64,000 nt of DNA from assembly GCF_003182155.1 (NCBI RefSeq), contig NZ_QGTG01000008.1, positions 248,001 to 312,000 of the forward strand, in the 5' to 3' direction. This document shows positions 51,401 to 59,455 of this stretch, piece after piece (position 1 is the first letter of the stretch; the number at the start of each line of letters is the position of its first letter). The notes under the pieces were generated by a model. The model did not search any database. It was given only the letters and a program-made list of their open reading frames with translations, and was not told the DNA's origin. Both the position numbers and the translations under genes were made by a program. The stretch is from Chitinophaga sp. S165 (GTDB taxonomy: Bacteria; Bacteroidota; Bacteroidia; Chitinophagales; Chitinophagaceae).

Positions 51401-51951
51401 TGATCAATCAGCGCGACCAAACCTTTGTCGGTTATCCGCAGGTGCCTGAAATCATATATGGCGGCGGCTTCTCAATACAGTATAAGAGTTTCGATATGTC
51501 GGCATTTTTCCAGGGACAGGCAAGGGTATCTTTCTTTATCGATCCTAACAGGGTAAGCCCTTTTGTACAAAGCCCGGATCAGTATGTTTATGGCAATACG
51601 CAGCTGCTAAAACAGTTTGCTGACAGTCACTGGTCTGAAGATAATCAGGATATCTACGCACTGTATCCTCGTTTAGGCGTCAACAAGAATGATATAGAAA
51701 ATAACCTGCAAGCCAGCACATGGTGGTTGCGTGATGGTTCCTATTTGCGTCTTAAATCCGCAGAAATAGGTTATTCACTTCCTGCTCCAGTCATCAAACG
51801 ACTGGGCATCCAGAAGTGCAGGTTTTACATTAATGGGTTGAACCTGCTAACCTGGAGCTCATTTAAGCTCTGGGACCCTGAACTGGGTGGTAGTGGCTTC
51901 GCATATCCTATACAGAAAGTATTCAATGCCGGTCTCAATGTCAATCTCTAA
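48439..51951 (+). CDS. SusC/RagA-type TonB-dependent outer-membrane receptor with STN domain
   Basis: The 1170-residue protein has a signal segment (about 23-44), an STN domain (about 50-118; DISLKQFFVEVNKQTGYNVV), a carboxypeptidase-D-like domain (137-212; GNITDSKGQNMPGVTITVVD), the SusC linker and plug (about 216-350; ALGGQAAGIIAYQPTGQPGQ, DIASFSILKDASATALYGAR, GANGVILVNTK), then a large barrel ending in FNAGLNVNL. It imports oligosaccharides captured by SusD, using TonB. STN presence links it to the adjacent FecR/sigma pair. The ATG at 48439 is used; an internal ATG at residue 23 also begins a signal peptide. Confidence 0.95.
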   Translation: MPQFFTVNTCRPPGLAGKILRFMKITAVLLFFSLLHANASVYAQRLTLHEKDISLKQFFVEVNKQTGYNVVWSAKMIKDLPKFNADFDNTPLETALKEALKNTSLNYSILDKNISIGVVHESGAVKKNISEAPTADITVTGNITDSKGQNMPGVTITVVDNPKLGTVTDGNGNFVLTVKEGAVLRVSYVGFVSQNFTVTSTNKTLKVVLQDDIRRAEEVVITAFGKKERKEAVVGSVTSVRPADLKIPASNLTMALGGQAAGIIAYQPTGQPGQDNAQFFIRGVTTFGYKVDPLILIDNIELSTNDLARLNVDDIASFSILKDASATALYGARGANGVILVNTKEGKMGKLAINVRLENAISQNTQSLQIADPVTYMKLFNEGTLTRDPTQPLPFNQDKINNTINTINKAPGYNPYVYPAVDWLSVLLKKRTSTQRGNMSISGGSPLARYYVAGSYNLDHGNLAEDRNNNNDNNIKFQNYQLRSNVNLNLTKTTEVILRFSGTFSSYQGPLTTDGTFNSDIYNLALHTSPVLFPAYFPADSANLATQHILFGAPQGTFNSIPFNNPYALLLRGHKTSSESRVLAQLELNQKLDFLTKGLHFHGLFETNRYAYFDANLGYKPFYYNVASYDRAKNSYTLNWLNQKPGDAIEYLEYFPGGSIINTNVYVQGNLDYSRQIKDHNVSGTLVLTRQQIVYSNAAKLVDALPHRNMGLAGRAAYNYKGKYFAEFNFGYNGSERFSEEHRFGFFPTIGGGWLVSEEKFFQPLHNILDRLKVRGSYGLVGNDAISDRRFFYSSNVNLAGGGGAEFGINRGYNRPGVAIDNYPDPEVTWETSKQLNLALELTTLRNLNITAEYYNYNRYNILQKRSYIPTTNGLEADIYANLGKARSKGIDLSADYRSQLGKNLLVSGRGNFTLAASKYTYYEEPDYPEPWRHTVGHPIRSGYGYVAERLFVDDAEAQSSPSQIFSSTGKAPRGGDIKYRDLNGDGVINQRDQTFVGYPQVPEIIYGGGFSIQYKSFDMSAFFQGQARVSFFIDPNRVSPFVQSPDQYVYGNTQLLKQFADSHWSEDNQDIYALYPRLGVNKNDIENNLQASTWWLRDGSYLRLKSAEIGYSLPAPVIKRLGIQKCRFYINGLNLLTWSSFKLWDPELGGSGFAYPIQKVFNAGLNVNL

Positions 51952-51967
51952 AACAAGCGCGAGAAAT

Positions 51968-53878
51968 ATGAAATCATTATATAAATATTTATGCCTTATC
52001 GGTCTGCTGCTTTCCGGCAGCTCCTGTAAAAAATACCTGGATGTGGTGCCTCCCGATGTAGGTACGTTGGATTATGCTTTCAGAAGCAGAAATGAGGCGG
52101 AAAACTATCTGTTTGCATGTTATAATGCCATACAGAACCTCAATGATCTTAACAGGAGCCCGGGCTTTACGATGTCGTCAGAGATAATATTCCCAATGAA
52201 CCTACCGGGCAACCCGATCGATATAACCGGTTTTGCATTAATTACCGGTACGCAGAATGCAGGTAACCCGGGTTTGAATTACTGGGATGGTTCCGGTAAC
52301 GGTGTGGCCATGTATAAGGCTATAAGGAAGTGTAATACGATGCTGGAAAATATCGACAAACCGGCAGATCTGTCGGCAGAGGAGAAGACAAGGTGGATAG
52401 CAGAAACCAAGTTCCTGAAAGCATATTATCACTATTACCTTTTCCGCCTTTACGGTCCCATTCCAATAGTGGACAAGAATCTTCCGGTTGAAGCAAGTCC
52501 GGAAGAAGTCAGGGTAAAACGTCAGCCGGTAGATGCTGTGGTAAATTACATTACCAGCCTGCTGGATGAAGCAATACCGGATTTGCCTGCCAGCATCGAC
52601 AACCCGGCCAAAGAATTGGGAAGAGTGACCAGACCAGCTGCTATGGCTATTAAAGCAGAAGTGCTTATGACAGCTGCAAGTCCGTTATTCAATGGGAATC
52701 CGGATTATGCTAGTTTCAAAGACAACGAAGGCACTTTGCTTTTTCCTGCTTACGACGCAGCCAAATGGCAAAAAGCAGCTACGGCATGTAAAGAAGCGAT
52801 TGATATAAGTGAAGGCGTGGGGCTGCACCTGAATACTGCGTTTATTCCTGCACCGGGCGTTACCAATGTACCTGACAAGATCAGACAGGAACTGGTTTTC
52901 CAAACCGCACTTACGCAACGCTGGGATATCAATACGGAACTGATCTGGTCTTTAAATGCGATATGGCATGGACAGGAGTATTGCATACCACGTATGACAC
53001 AACGGGCTAACCAGAATGATAATGATAACCCTGCCTACTTTGCAGTGCCTATTTCTACTACCGATCTGTTTTATACCAGCAATGGCGTACCGATAGAAGA
53101 GGATAAGAACTGGGACTATGGTGGTCGTAACCAGCTGCAGATGGGAGATGCCGATAACGCTGCTTATATCAAGCAAGGGTATACAACTATTAAAGCCCAT
53201 TTTAACCGCGAAACAAGGTTCTATGCCAGTATCGGGTTCGATGGCGGCATCTGGTTTGGAAACGGGATACTGGATGGTTCAAACCCGCATTATGTGGAAG
53301 CACGCGGACAGTCTTCACTGGCAGGTCCCAAAACATTGCAGAAAACAAATATTACCGGCTATTGGCCTAAGAAACTGGCCAACTATCTCACCGTGTATGA
53401 TAACGGATTTAACTGGACAGACTTTTCCATGCCGGTAATGCGTATGGCGGGACTTTATCTATTGTACGCAGAGGCGCTAAATGAAGTGAACGGGCCAACA
53501 GCAGAAACTTTATCATATATCGACAAAGTAAGGGACCGCGCAGGATTGCAGGGCGTAATAACATCCTGGGCAACATATGCAAGGAACCCCGATAAACCGA
53601 ATAGTAAGGATGGTCTAAGGGATATCATTCATCAGGAACGCCGTATAGAATTATGTTTTGAAGGTCAGAGCGGATGGGACTTAAGAAGATGGAAAGAATT
53701 ACAGATAGTGTTAAGTGCTCCGCTGAAAGGATGGAGTGTTTATGAAGATCAGGCGATCAACTACTACCGGGCAAAGAATGTGGCGATACCAGTGTTTGGT
53801 ACCCGCGATTACCTGTGGCCAATATCAACAAACAGTCTTGTTGTAAACAGCAACCTTGTTCAGAATCCAGCCTGGTAG
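51968..53878 (+). CDS. SusD/RagB-type surface glycan-binding lipoprotein
   Basis: The 636-residue product has a lipoprotein signal (LCLIGLLLSGSSCKKYLDVV, lipid-modified Cys near residue 20) and the SusD TPR fold: NEAENYLFACYNAIQNLNDL, RWIAETKFLKAYYHYYLFRL (the conserved AY-YY-LFRLYG block), GRVTRPAAMAIKAEVLMTAA and, near the end, LRDIIHQERRIELCFEGQSG. It forms the lid of the SusC transporter and binds the glycan. The ATG at 51968 begins the lipoprotein signal, 16 bp after the susC stop. Confidence 0.95.
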   Translation: MKSLYKYLCLIGLLLSGSSCKKYLDVVPPDVGTLDYAFRSRNEAENYLFACYNAIQNLNDLNRSPGFTMSSEIIFPMNLPGNPIDITGFALITGTQNAGNPGLNYWDGSGNGVAMYKAIRKCNTMLENIDKPADLSAEEKTRWIAETKFLKAYYHYYLFRLYGPIPIVDKNLPVEASPEEVRVKRQPVDAVVNYITSLLDEAIPDLPASIDNPAKELGRVTRPAAMAIKAEVLMTAASPLFNGNPDYASFKDNEGTLLFPAYDAAKWQKAATACKEAIDISEGVGLHLNTAFIPAPGVTNVPDKIRQELVFQTALTQRWDINTELIWSLNAIWHGQEYCIPRMTQRANQNDNDNPAYFAVPISTTDLFYTSNGVPIEEDKNWDYGGRNQLQMGDADNAAYIKQGYTTIKAHFNRETRFYASIGFDGGIWFGNGILDGSNPHYVEARGQSSLAGPKTLQKTNITGYWPKKLANYLTVYDNGFNWTDFSMPVMRMAGLYLLYAEALNEVNGPTAETLSYIDKVRDRAGLQGVITSWATYARNPDKPNSKDGLRDIIHQERRIELCFEGQSGWDLRRWKELQIVLSAPLKGWSVYEDQAINYYRAKNVAIPVFGTRDYLWPISTNSLVVNSNLVQNPAW

Positions 53879-53911
53879 TATGATTTTGATAAACCATTTA
53901 CACATTAATTT

Positions 53912-55147
53912 ATGATCTGGAATAAAGCAAAATATAATATAACAGCCTTACTGGTAATTGCCCTGACAACAGTTACTATAAGCGCCTGCAATAAAGATGA
54001 TGTTTACCGGCAGCCAAACGCTTCCGGTAAAGATAAACCCGGACCTGTTACCAATGTAAAGGTGACTAACTATAACGGGGCAGCAGTTGTGAAATATGAT
54101 CTGCCGAACGATCAGGACCTGCTGTACGTAGTGGCTAATTATGATATCCGTGAAGGCGTTTCCCGCCAGATCAAATCGAGTTATTTCTTTGATACGCTTC
54201 GCCTGGAAGGATTTCATGATGCCAGGGATTATACTGTGACGTTAAAGGCAGTTACCCGTTCTAATATTGCTTCAGATCCCGTAACGGTTACGGTGCATCC
54301 TGATACGCCTTATTATGCACTAATAAGAAAATCGCTTAAAATAGGAGCAGACTATGGAGGTATCAATATCCAGGCATCTAACATAGGTAAAAATGCTGTT
54401 GCGATCAATACGCTTACAGTAGACCCTGTAACAGGCAACTTTGCAATAGCGAATGAGAATTATACCAGCCTGGCAGCCATTAATTATTCTTTAAGGGGCT
54501 ATAAACCGGAGGCAACGAAATTCGGTGTTTATGTTTCTGACAGGTATGGCAATATTTCAGATACCATGGTGGTAACGGTCACACCGGGTTATGAAGAGGC
54601 GCTCAATAAAAAGGACTTCTTTCCTTACCTCATGCCTAGCGATGCCGTAATTGGTTATGGTGGTGTAGTACAAAACATGTTTGATGGCAATATCACGGAA
54701 GACAACAGTGCTAACGCCTGGCAGACGACCATCGGTACCAGCCAGCGACTAATGCAATGCTCCTTCGGTATTGGGAAAAGCTACACGTTAACTCACTTTA
54801 TGATGTACTTCAGGGACTATGGCGCTAATAATCCGAAGAACTTTACCGTCTATGGTTCAAACGTTGAAAACCCTGCCGATGCTACTACTCCGGGAGGAGT
54901 GCCACAGGGTACGCAGACAGGGGACTGGGTATGCCTCGGGAATTTCCGTGTGCCGGATCCTCCATCCGGGCTGCCACAGGGACAAACTAATGCGGCTGAC
55001 AGGGCATATGTGAATAATGGTATTGACTTTAGCATGCCAGCAGGCATCCCTCCTGTAAAGTATATCCGGATAGTGGTAAAAGATACCTGGTTCGGACTTG
55101 ATTACACAATTATCCGGGAAGTAACATTCTCCGGTGTTCCGCAATAA
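53912..55147 (+). CDS. DUF4959/DUF5126/DUF5000 surface lipoprotein
   Basis: The 411-residue lipoprotein has lipobox TISACNKDDVY, then fibronectin-like DUF4959 (about 35-135; PGPVTNVKVTNYNGAAVVKY), DUF5126 (about 130-225) and a C-terminal galactose-binding-like DUF5000 (about 245-410; QNMFDGNITEDNSANAWQTT, SFGIGKSYTLTHFMMYFRDY, IRIVVKDTWFGLDYTIIREV). It lies downstream of susD, the usual place of SusE/SusF-like surface glycan-binding proteins. It probably binds substrate at the cell surface. It is 33 bp after the susD stop, in the same operon. Confidence 0.9.
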   Translation: MIWNKAKYNITALLVIALTTVTISACNKDDVYRQPNASGKDKPGPVTNVKVTNYNGAAVVKYDLPNDQDLLYVVANYDIREGVSRQIKSSYFFDTLRLEGFHDARDYTVTLKAVTRSNIASDPVTVTVHPDTPYYALIRKSLKIGADYGGINIQASNIGKNAVAINTLTVDPVTGNFAIANENYTSLAAINYSLRGYKPEATKFGVYVSDRYGNISDTMVVTVTPGYEEALNKKDFFPYLMPSDAVIGYGGVVQNMFDGNITEDNSANAWQTTIGTSQRLMQCSFGIGKSYTLTHFMMYFRDYGANNPKNFTVYGSNVENPADATTPGGVPQGTQTGDWVCLGNFRVPDPPSGLPQGQTNAADRAYVNNGIDFSMPAGIPPVKYIRIVVKDTWFGLDYTIIREVTFSGVPQ

Positions 55148-55167
55148 CCACAACAACGAGCAAAGCA

Positions 55168-56394
55168 ATGAAACTGAATATAAAAAATATAAGCTGGCTG
55201 TTATTTGCAGTTACCATGATGGCCTGTTCAAAAAAGAACGAAGCCTATAAAGATCTGCTGGAAGACGGAGAGATCTATTATCCTGGTATTATCCAGAATG
55301 CGGGTTACAGGGCAGGTAACCTGCGTACGATGCTTTACTGGAATCCCAGCCCGGACCCAAAGATCACGAGTTACAAGATCTACTGGAATAATAAACAGGA
55401 TTCGCTGACGCTTACGGCCGACAGTCATGACCCGGCCGATACGGCGACTGTGATCGTTCCGGGCTTGAGTGAGGGTACATATAATTTCAATGTTTATTCC
55501 ATAGATGCGCAGGGAAGAAGATCAATAGCCGTGGATTTAAACGGTGTCAGGGTGTATGGTACAAAATATCAAAGTGGTCTCTTTAACCGTCCCTACAACG
55601 CGGGTACGCCGTATCTGCTGGACCTGATAAATGGCAGTGTAAGGGTACAATTCAATACACCCGATTCCATCAATACAACTACGCAGATTCAATACACTAA
55701 TAATAGTGACGTACTGAACACAGTTGAGTTATCGCCCGACAGCAGTGGTGTGACCTTGTCAGATTTCAAATTCGGGACCACGGTAACCTATCAATCCAGT
55801 TATATTCCTCAACGGAATGCCCTGGATACATTTAAGGTGGCAGATGTCAGCAATTTTGCTGAGATCACGCGTGCGGGCGATGTAACAGCGGTGTTTATAA
55901 AGAACCCGGGCGATCCTTTTTACAGGAGTGATAACGGAAATGGAAAGTGGGGCTTGCCTCGCGACTGGCAGGTGAACGCAAATGCTATGAACCAGGATAA
56001 TAATCAGGGTGGCGGATGGTCTACCGACAATGGTGGCTGCATTCATTTCGAGTCAAAAAATTGGGGCGATGCACCACTGGTGAACGGTAAAGTATTTCAA
56101 ACCATTACCCTGCCGGCCGGTACTTACGACCTGGATGTGGTGACTGCGGGCTACGGAGGAACTATCGATGCCAATGAAGTGGTAGCTACTGGCACAACAC
56201 TTCCTGATATTGATAATCTGAATGGCAATAGCGCCGTGCTGGCATTATTTCATGGCGATGGCGGTAGCATTGGTGGAACACATACACTTACGTTTACACT
56301 TACACAGCAAACCACTGTATCCCTCGGTTGGGTAGTAAGCGGATCAGTCTATACTTACCTGCAGTTCAAAAAAGTGGCACTCAGAATAAGATAA
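55168..56394 (+). CDS. DUF4998/DUF5013 surface lipoprotein
   Basis: The 408-residue product has lipobox TMMACSKKNEAYKDLLEDGE. The DUF4998 region (about 30-225; YPGIIQNAGYRAGNLRTMLY, WNPSPDPKITSYKIYW, YNFNVYSIDAQGRRSI) is fibronectin-like; the C-terminal half (about 255-405) is DUF5013 (NGKWGLPRDWQVNANAMNQD, GGCIHFESKNWGDAPLVNGK, TITLPAGTYDLDVVTAGYGG). Both are found in PUL surface proteins. It starts 20 bp after the DUF5000 gene and likely adds glycan binding. Confidence 0.88.
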   Translation: MKLNIKNISWLLFAVTMMACSKKNEAYKDLLEDGEIYYPGIIQNAGYRAGNLRTMLYWNPSPDPKITSYKIYWNNKQDSLTLTADSHDPADTATVIVPGLSEGTYNFNVYSIDAQGRRSIAVDLNGVRVYGTKYQSGLFNRPYNAGTPYLLDLINGSVRVQFNTPDSINTTTQIQYTNNSDVLNTVELSPDSSGVTLSDFKFGTTVTYQSSYIPQRNALDTFKVADVSNFAEITRAGDVTAVFIKNPGDPFYRSDNGNGKWGLPRDWQVNANAMNQDNNQGGGWSTDNGGCIHFESKNWGDAPLVNGKVFQTITLPAGTYDLDVVTAGYGGTIDANEVVATGTTLPDIDNLNGNSAVLALFHGDGGSIGGTHTLTFTLTQQTTVSLGWVVSGSVYTYLQFKKVALRIR

Positions 56395-56500
56395 AAATTA
56401 ATAATGCAGCCATGTGCCTATAGGTGTATGGCTGCTTTGCATGCCGGTGCTTATAATGCCGGCATTTTGTTACAGGAATATTTAAAAGCTCAATTTTCTA

Positions 56501-59455
56501 ATGACTGGAATGAACCAACTATTAAGCAGGACGCTGGTTGTAATGGCCGCCCTCGGATTCTCAACAGTTGCAGCTGCGCAGGTGAATATTGTCAACCTGG
56601 GTAGCTCAGATCAACAGACGTGGTATGTAAAAGCAGATGCAGAAACAGGTATAAAAGGAAGAGAACTTCAAACGCAAACATCTGACTGGACCAAAGCCAT
56701 CGTACCCGGTACTACCTTTTCTTCCTTTGTAGCAGCAGGTAAAGAACAGGACCCGAATTTCGGCGATAATATCTATAAAGTAGATCGCAGTAAATATGAC
56801 AGGGATTTCTGGTACAGGACTACATTTAAAGTCCCTGCAACCTACGCCGGCAAAAAAGTCTGGCTAAATTTCAACGGCGTTAACAGAAAGGCAAGCGTTT
56901 ATCTGAATGGAAAATTGATCGGCAATCTGAATGGGTTTATGGACCACGGCCGTTTCGACATTACTAATGATGCTAACGCTAATGGAGATAATGTGCTGGC
57001 AGTGCTCGTAAGTGTACCCATACAGCCGCTTGCAAACGTGGGCAGCCCTAACTATGTGGCAAGTGCCGGATGGGATTGGATCCCTTATGTACCGGGATTA
57101 AATTCCGGTATTACTGATAAGGTTTTCCTTAGTTGCAGTGGCGCTCTTACCATACAGGACCCCTGGGTACGCACTGATCTGCCTACGAACGCAAAGGCCT
57201 ATGTGACTTTGTCAATGGAGGTGAAAAATAATTCAGCAAGTGATGTGGATGGTATGCTGCAAGGCACTATCATGCCGGGTAATATCCAGTTCTCACAGAA
57301 GGTGCGTGTCAATCATGGCAGCACCCGCGACCTCAAGTTAACAAAACGTGATTTTGAACAGCTTGTGTTAAACAATCCCCGCCTATGGTGGCCCAACGGT
57401 TATGGCGATCCTAATCTCTATGATCTGGACCTGAAGCTGACAGTAGGTGATAATATTTCTGATGAGAAACATCTTCGTTTTGGTGTTAAACGCTATAGCT
57501 ATGATACTACCGGTGACGTGCTGCATATCGCGATCAATGGTACACCTGTGTTTATCAAAGGCGGCAGCTGGGGAATGTCAGAGTACATGTTACGTTGCCG
57601 TGGTGCTGAATACGATACGAAGATCCGCCTGCACAAGGAAATGAACTTTAATATGGTCCGTAACTGGATAGGTCATACTACTGATGATGAATTTTATGAG
57701 GCCTGCGATAAATACGGTATCATGATCTGGGATGAATTCTGGTTGAATTCAAATCCAAATCTGCCGGCCGATCTCCATGTTTTTAATTCCAATGCAATAG
57801 AAAAAATTAAACGTGTCAGGAATCATCCGGCCATAGCTATCTGGTGTCCCGATAACGAAGGCTGGCCGGAGCCTCCGCTGAATAACTGGCTCAGAGAAGA
57901 TGTGCGCGTTTTCGATGGAGGAGACCGCTATTATCAACCGAACTCCCATGCAGAAAGCCTGACGGGTAGTGGCCCGTGGATGGCTAAAGATCCCCGGTAT
58001 TACTTCACTGCTTATCCAACAGGGCTTGGCGGGAACAAAGGCTGGGGTATGCGTAGTGAGATCGGTACCGCTGTTTTTGTGAACATGGAGAGCTTTAAAA
58101 AGTTTATGCCGCAGGATAAATGGTGGCCACGTAACGAGATGTGGAACCAGCACTTTTTTGGTCCGAACGCATTTAATGCCGGCCCTGACGAATATGATCA
58201 AATGATCTCCCAGGGATATGGCAAACCTGAAGGCATCGAAGATTATTGCCGTAAGGCGCAGTTTGTAAACATGGAAAGCAATAAAGCCATGTATGAAGGA
58301 TGGCTTGATCATATTGGTGAAGACGCTTCCGGTGTAATGACCTGGATGAGCCAATCTGCATACCCTTCTATGGTATGGCAAACCTATGATTATTACTACG
58401 ACCTCACAGGGGCTTATTTTGGCGCTAAAAAAGCATGTGAGCCATTACACATTCAGTGGAACCCTGTTACCAATGCTATTAAGGTCGTAAATACCACCCG
58501 CAGCGAGGCTACAGACCTTACCGCTACTGCAGACATTTATAACCTGGATGGACGTATTGTAAAACAATATAGCATGTCTGCTAACCTCTCATCACCAGCC
58601 AATAGCGCTGCTGAAGCATTCAAACTGGATTTAAGCCCGGACCACACAGACCTGGCAAAAGGTAAAAGGATATTTGCATCTTCTACGCAGGATGGCGATC
58701 CGGCAGCCACTAACGACGGCAACCCACAAACACGCTGGGCCAGCAGATATGGTGATGACGAATGGATCTGCGTGGACCTGGGTAAAACAGAAATAGTGAA
58801 CGGAGTAGGACTTAACTGGGAAGATGCTTATGGTAAATCATTCAAAATAGAAGTGTCCGACGATAATGAAAGGTGGCGCCAGGTTTACCGCACCGATGAA
58901 GGACGTGTTGGTGTGCAGAAGATCGGATTCCCCGAAGTGACTGCCCGTTACGTAAGAATGCATGGAATTGAGCGTGGCAGCTGGTGGGGATACTCGCTGT
59001 TCGATTTTGAAGTATACCAGGGCGATGTGGCAAGCCCAGGTCTGAGTGATGTACATTTCATCAAACTGAAACTAACCGGCAAAAATGGTCAGCCTATATC
59101 TGAGAACTTCTACTGGCGTGGCAATAAACGTAAAGATTATACAGCCTTGAACACACTCGGAAAATCCGACCTGAAACTACAGTACAAGACTACCAAAGCA
59201 AATGGTAAAACCTATGTTACCGCTACGATCAGTAATCCGGTATCATCGGCAACTGCTGCTTTTGGTATCAGGCTGATGCTCACAAATGCCGTAGACGGCA
59301 AGCAGATACTACCTGCCATTTTCAGTGATAATTACTTCTCTCTGATGAACGGTGAGACAAAAACAGTAGAGATCGAGTTTGACAATAGTGCAGTTGATAA
59401 GGACGGATTCAAACTCGCTGCAGAACCTTTTAATAACCATATAGTGCGTAAATAA
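56501..59455 (+). CDS. Secreted GH2 exo-beta-glycosidase with discoidin (F5/8 type C) domain
   Basis: The 984-residue product has a signal peptide (LVVMAALGFSTVAAAQ). GH2 parts follow in order: sugar-binding domain (about 60-215; FWYRTTFKVPATYAGKKVWL), Ig-like domain (about 225-335; RLWWPNGYGDPNLYDLDLKL), and TIM barrel (about 340-640) with acid/base Glu near 453 in IWCPDNEGWPEPP and nucleophile Glu near 520 in GMRSEIGTAVF. Residues about 715-840 form a discoidin/CBM32-like domain (ASSTQDGDPAATNDGNPQTR, GWSLFDFE-like GYSLFDFEVYQ). The pattern is closest to exo-beta-glucosaminidase or beta-mannosidase branches of GH2. An alternative ATG at 56510 would remove three residues. Confidence 0.9.
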   Translation: MTGMNQLLSRTLVVMAALGFSTVAAAQVNIVNLGSSDQQTWYVKADAETGIKGRELQTQTSDWTKAIVPGTTFSSFVAAGKEQDPNFGDNIYKVDRSKYDRDFWYRTTFKVPATYAGKKVWLNFNGVNRKASVYLNGKLIGNLNGFMDHGRFDITNDANANGDNVLAVLVSVPIQPLANVGSPNYVASAGWDWIPYVPGLNSGITDKVFLSCSGALTIQDPWVRTDLPTNAKAYVTLSMEVKNNSASDVDGMLQGTIMPGNIQFSQKVRVNHGSTRDLKLTKRDFEQLVLNNPRLWWPNGYGDPNLYDLDLKLTVGDNISDEKHLRFGVKRYSYDTTGDVLHIAINGTPVFIKGGSWGMSEYMLRCRGAEYDTKIRLHKEMNFNMVRNWIGHTTDDEFYEACDKYGIMIWDEFWLNSNPNLPADLHVFNSNAIEKIKRVRNHPAIAIWCPDNEGWPEPPLNNWLREDVRVFDGGDRYYQPNSHAESLTGSGPWMAKDPRYYFTAYPTGLGGNKGWGMRSEIGTAVFVNMESFKKFMPQDKWWPRNEMWNQHFFGPNAFNAGPDEYDQMISQGYGKPEGIEDYCRKAQFVNMESNKAMYEGWLDHIGEDASGVMTWMSQSAYPSMVWQTYDYYYDLTGAYFGAKKACEPLHIQWNPVTNAIKVVNTTRSEATDLTATADIYNLDGRIVKQYSMSANLSSPANSAAEAFKLDLSPDHTDLAKGKRIFASSTQDGDPAATNDGNPQTRWASRYGDDEWICVDLGKTEIVNGVGLNWEDAYGKSFKIEVSDDNERWRQVYRTDEGRVGVQKIGFPEVTARYVRMHGIERGSWWGYSLFDFEVYQGDVASPGLSDVHFIKLKLTGKNGQPISENFYWRGNKRKDYTALNTLGKSDLKLQYKTTKANGKTYVTATISNPVSSATAAFGIRLMLTNAVDGKQILPAIFSDNYFSLMNGETKTVEIEFDNSAVDKDGFKLAAEPFNNHIVRK

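Noticed and set aside
57749..58381. 210-codon antisense open frame inside the GH2 gene
   Set aside because: It opposes the catalytic barrel of GH2, has no family features and no promoter; it is a frame shadow.
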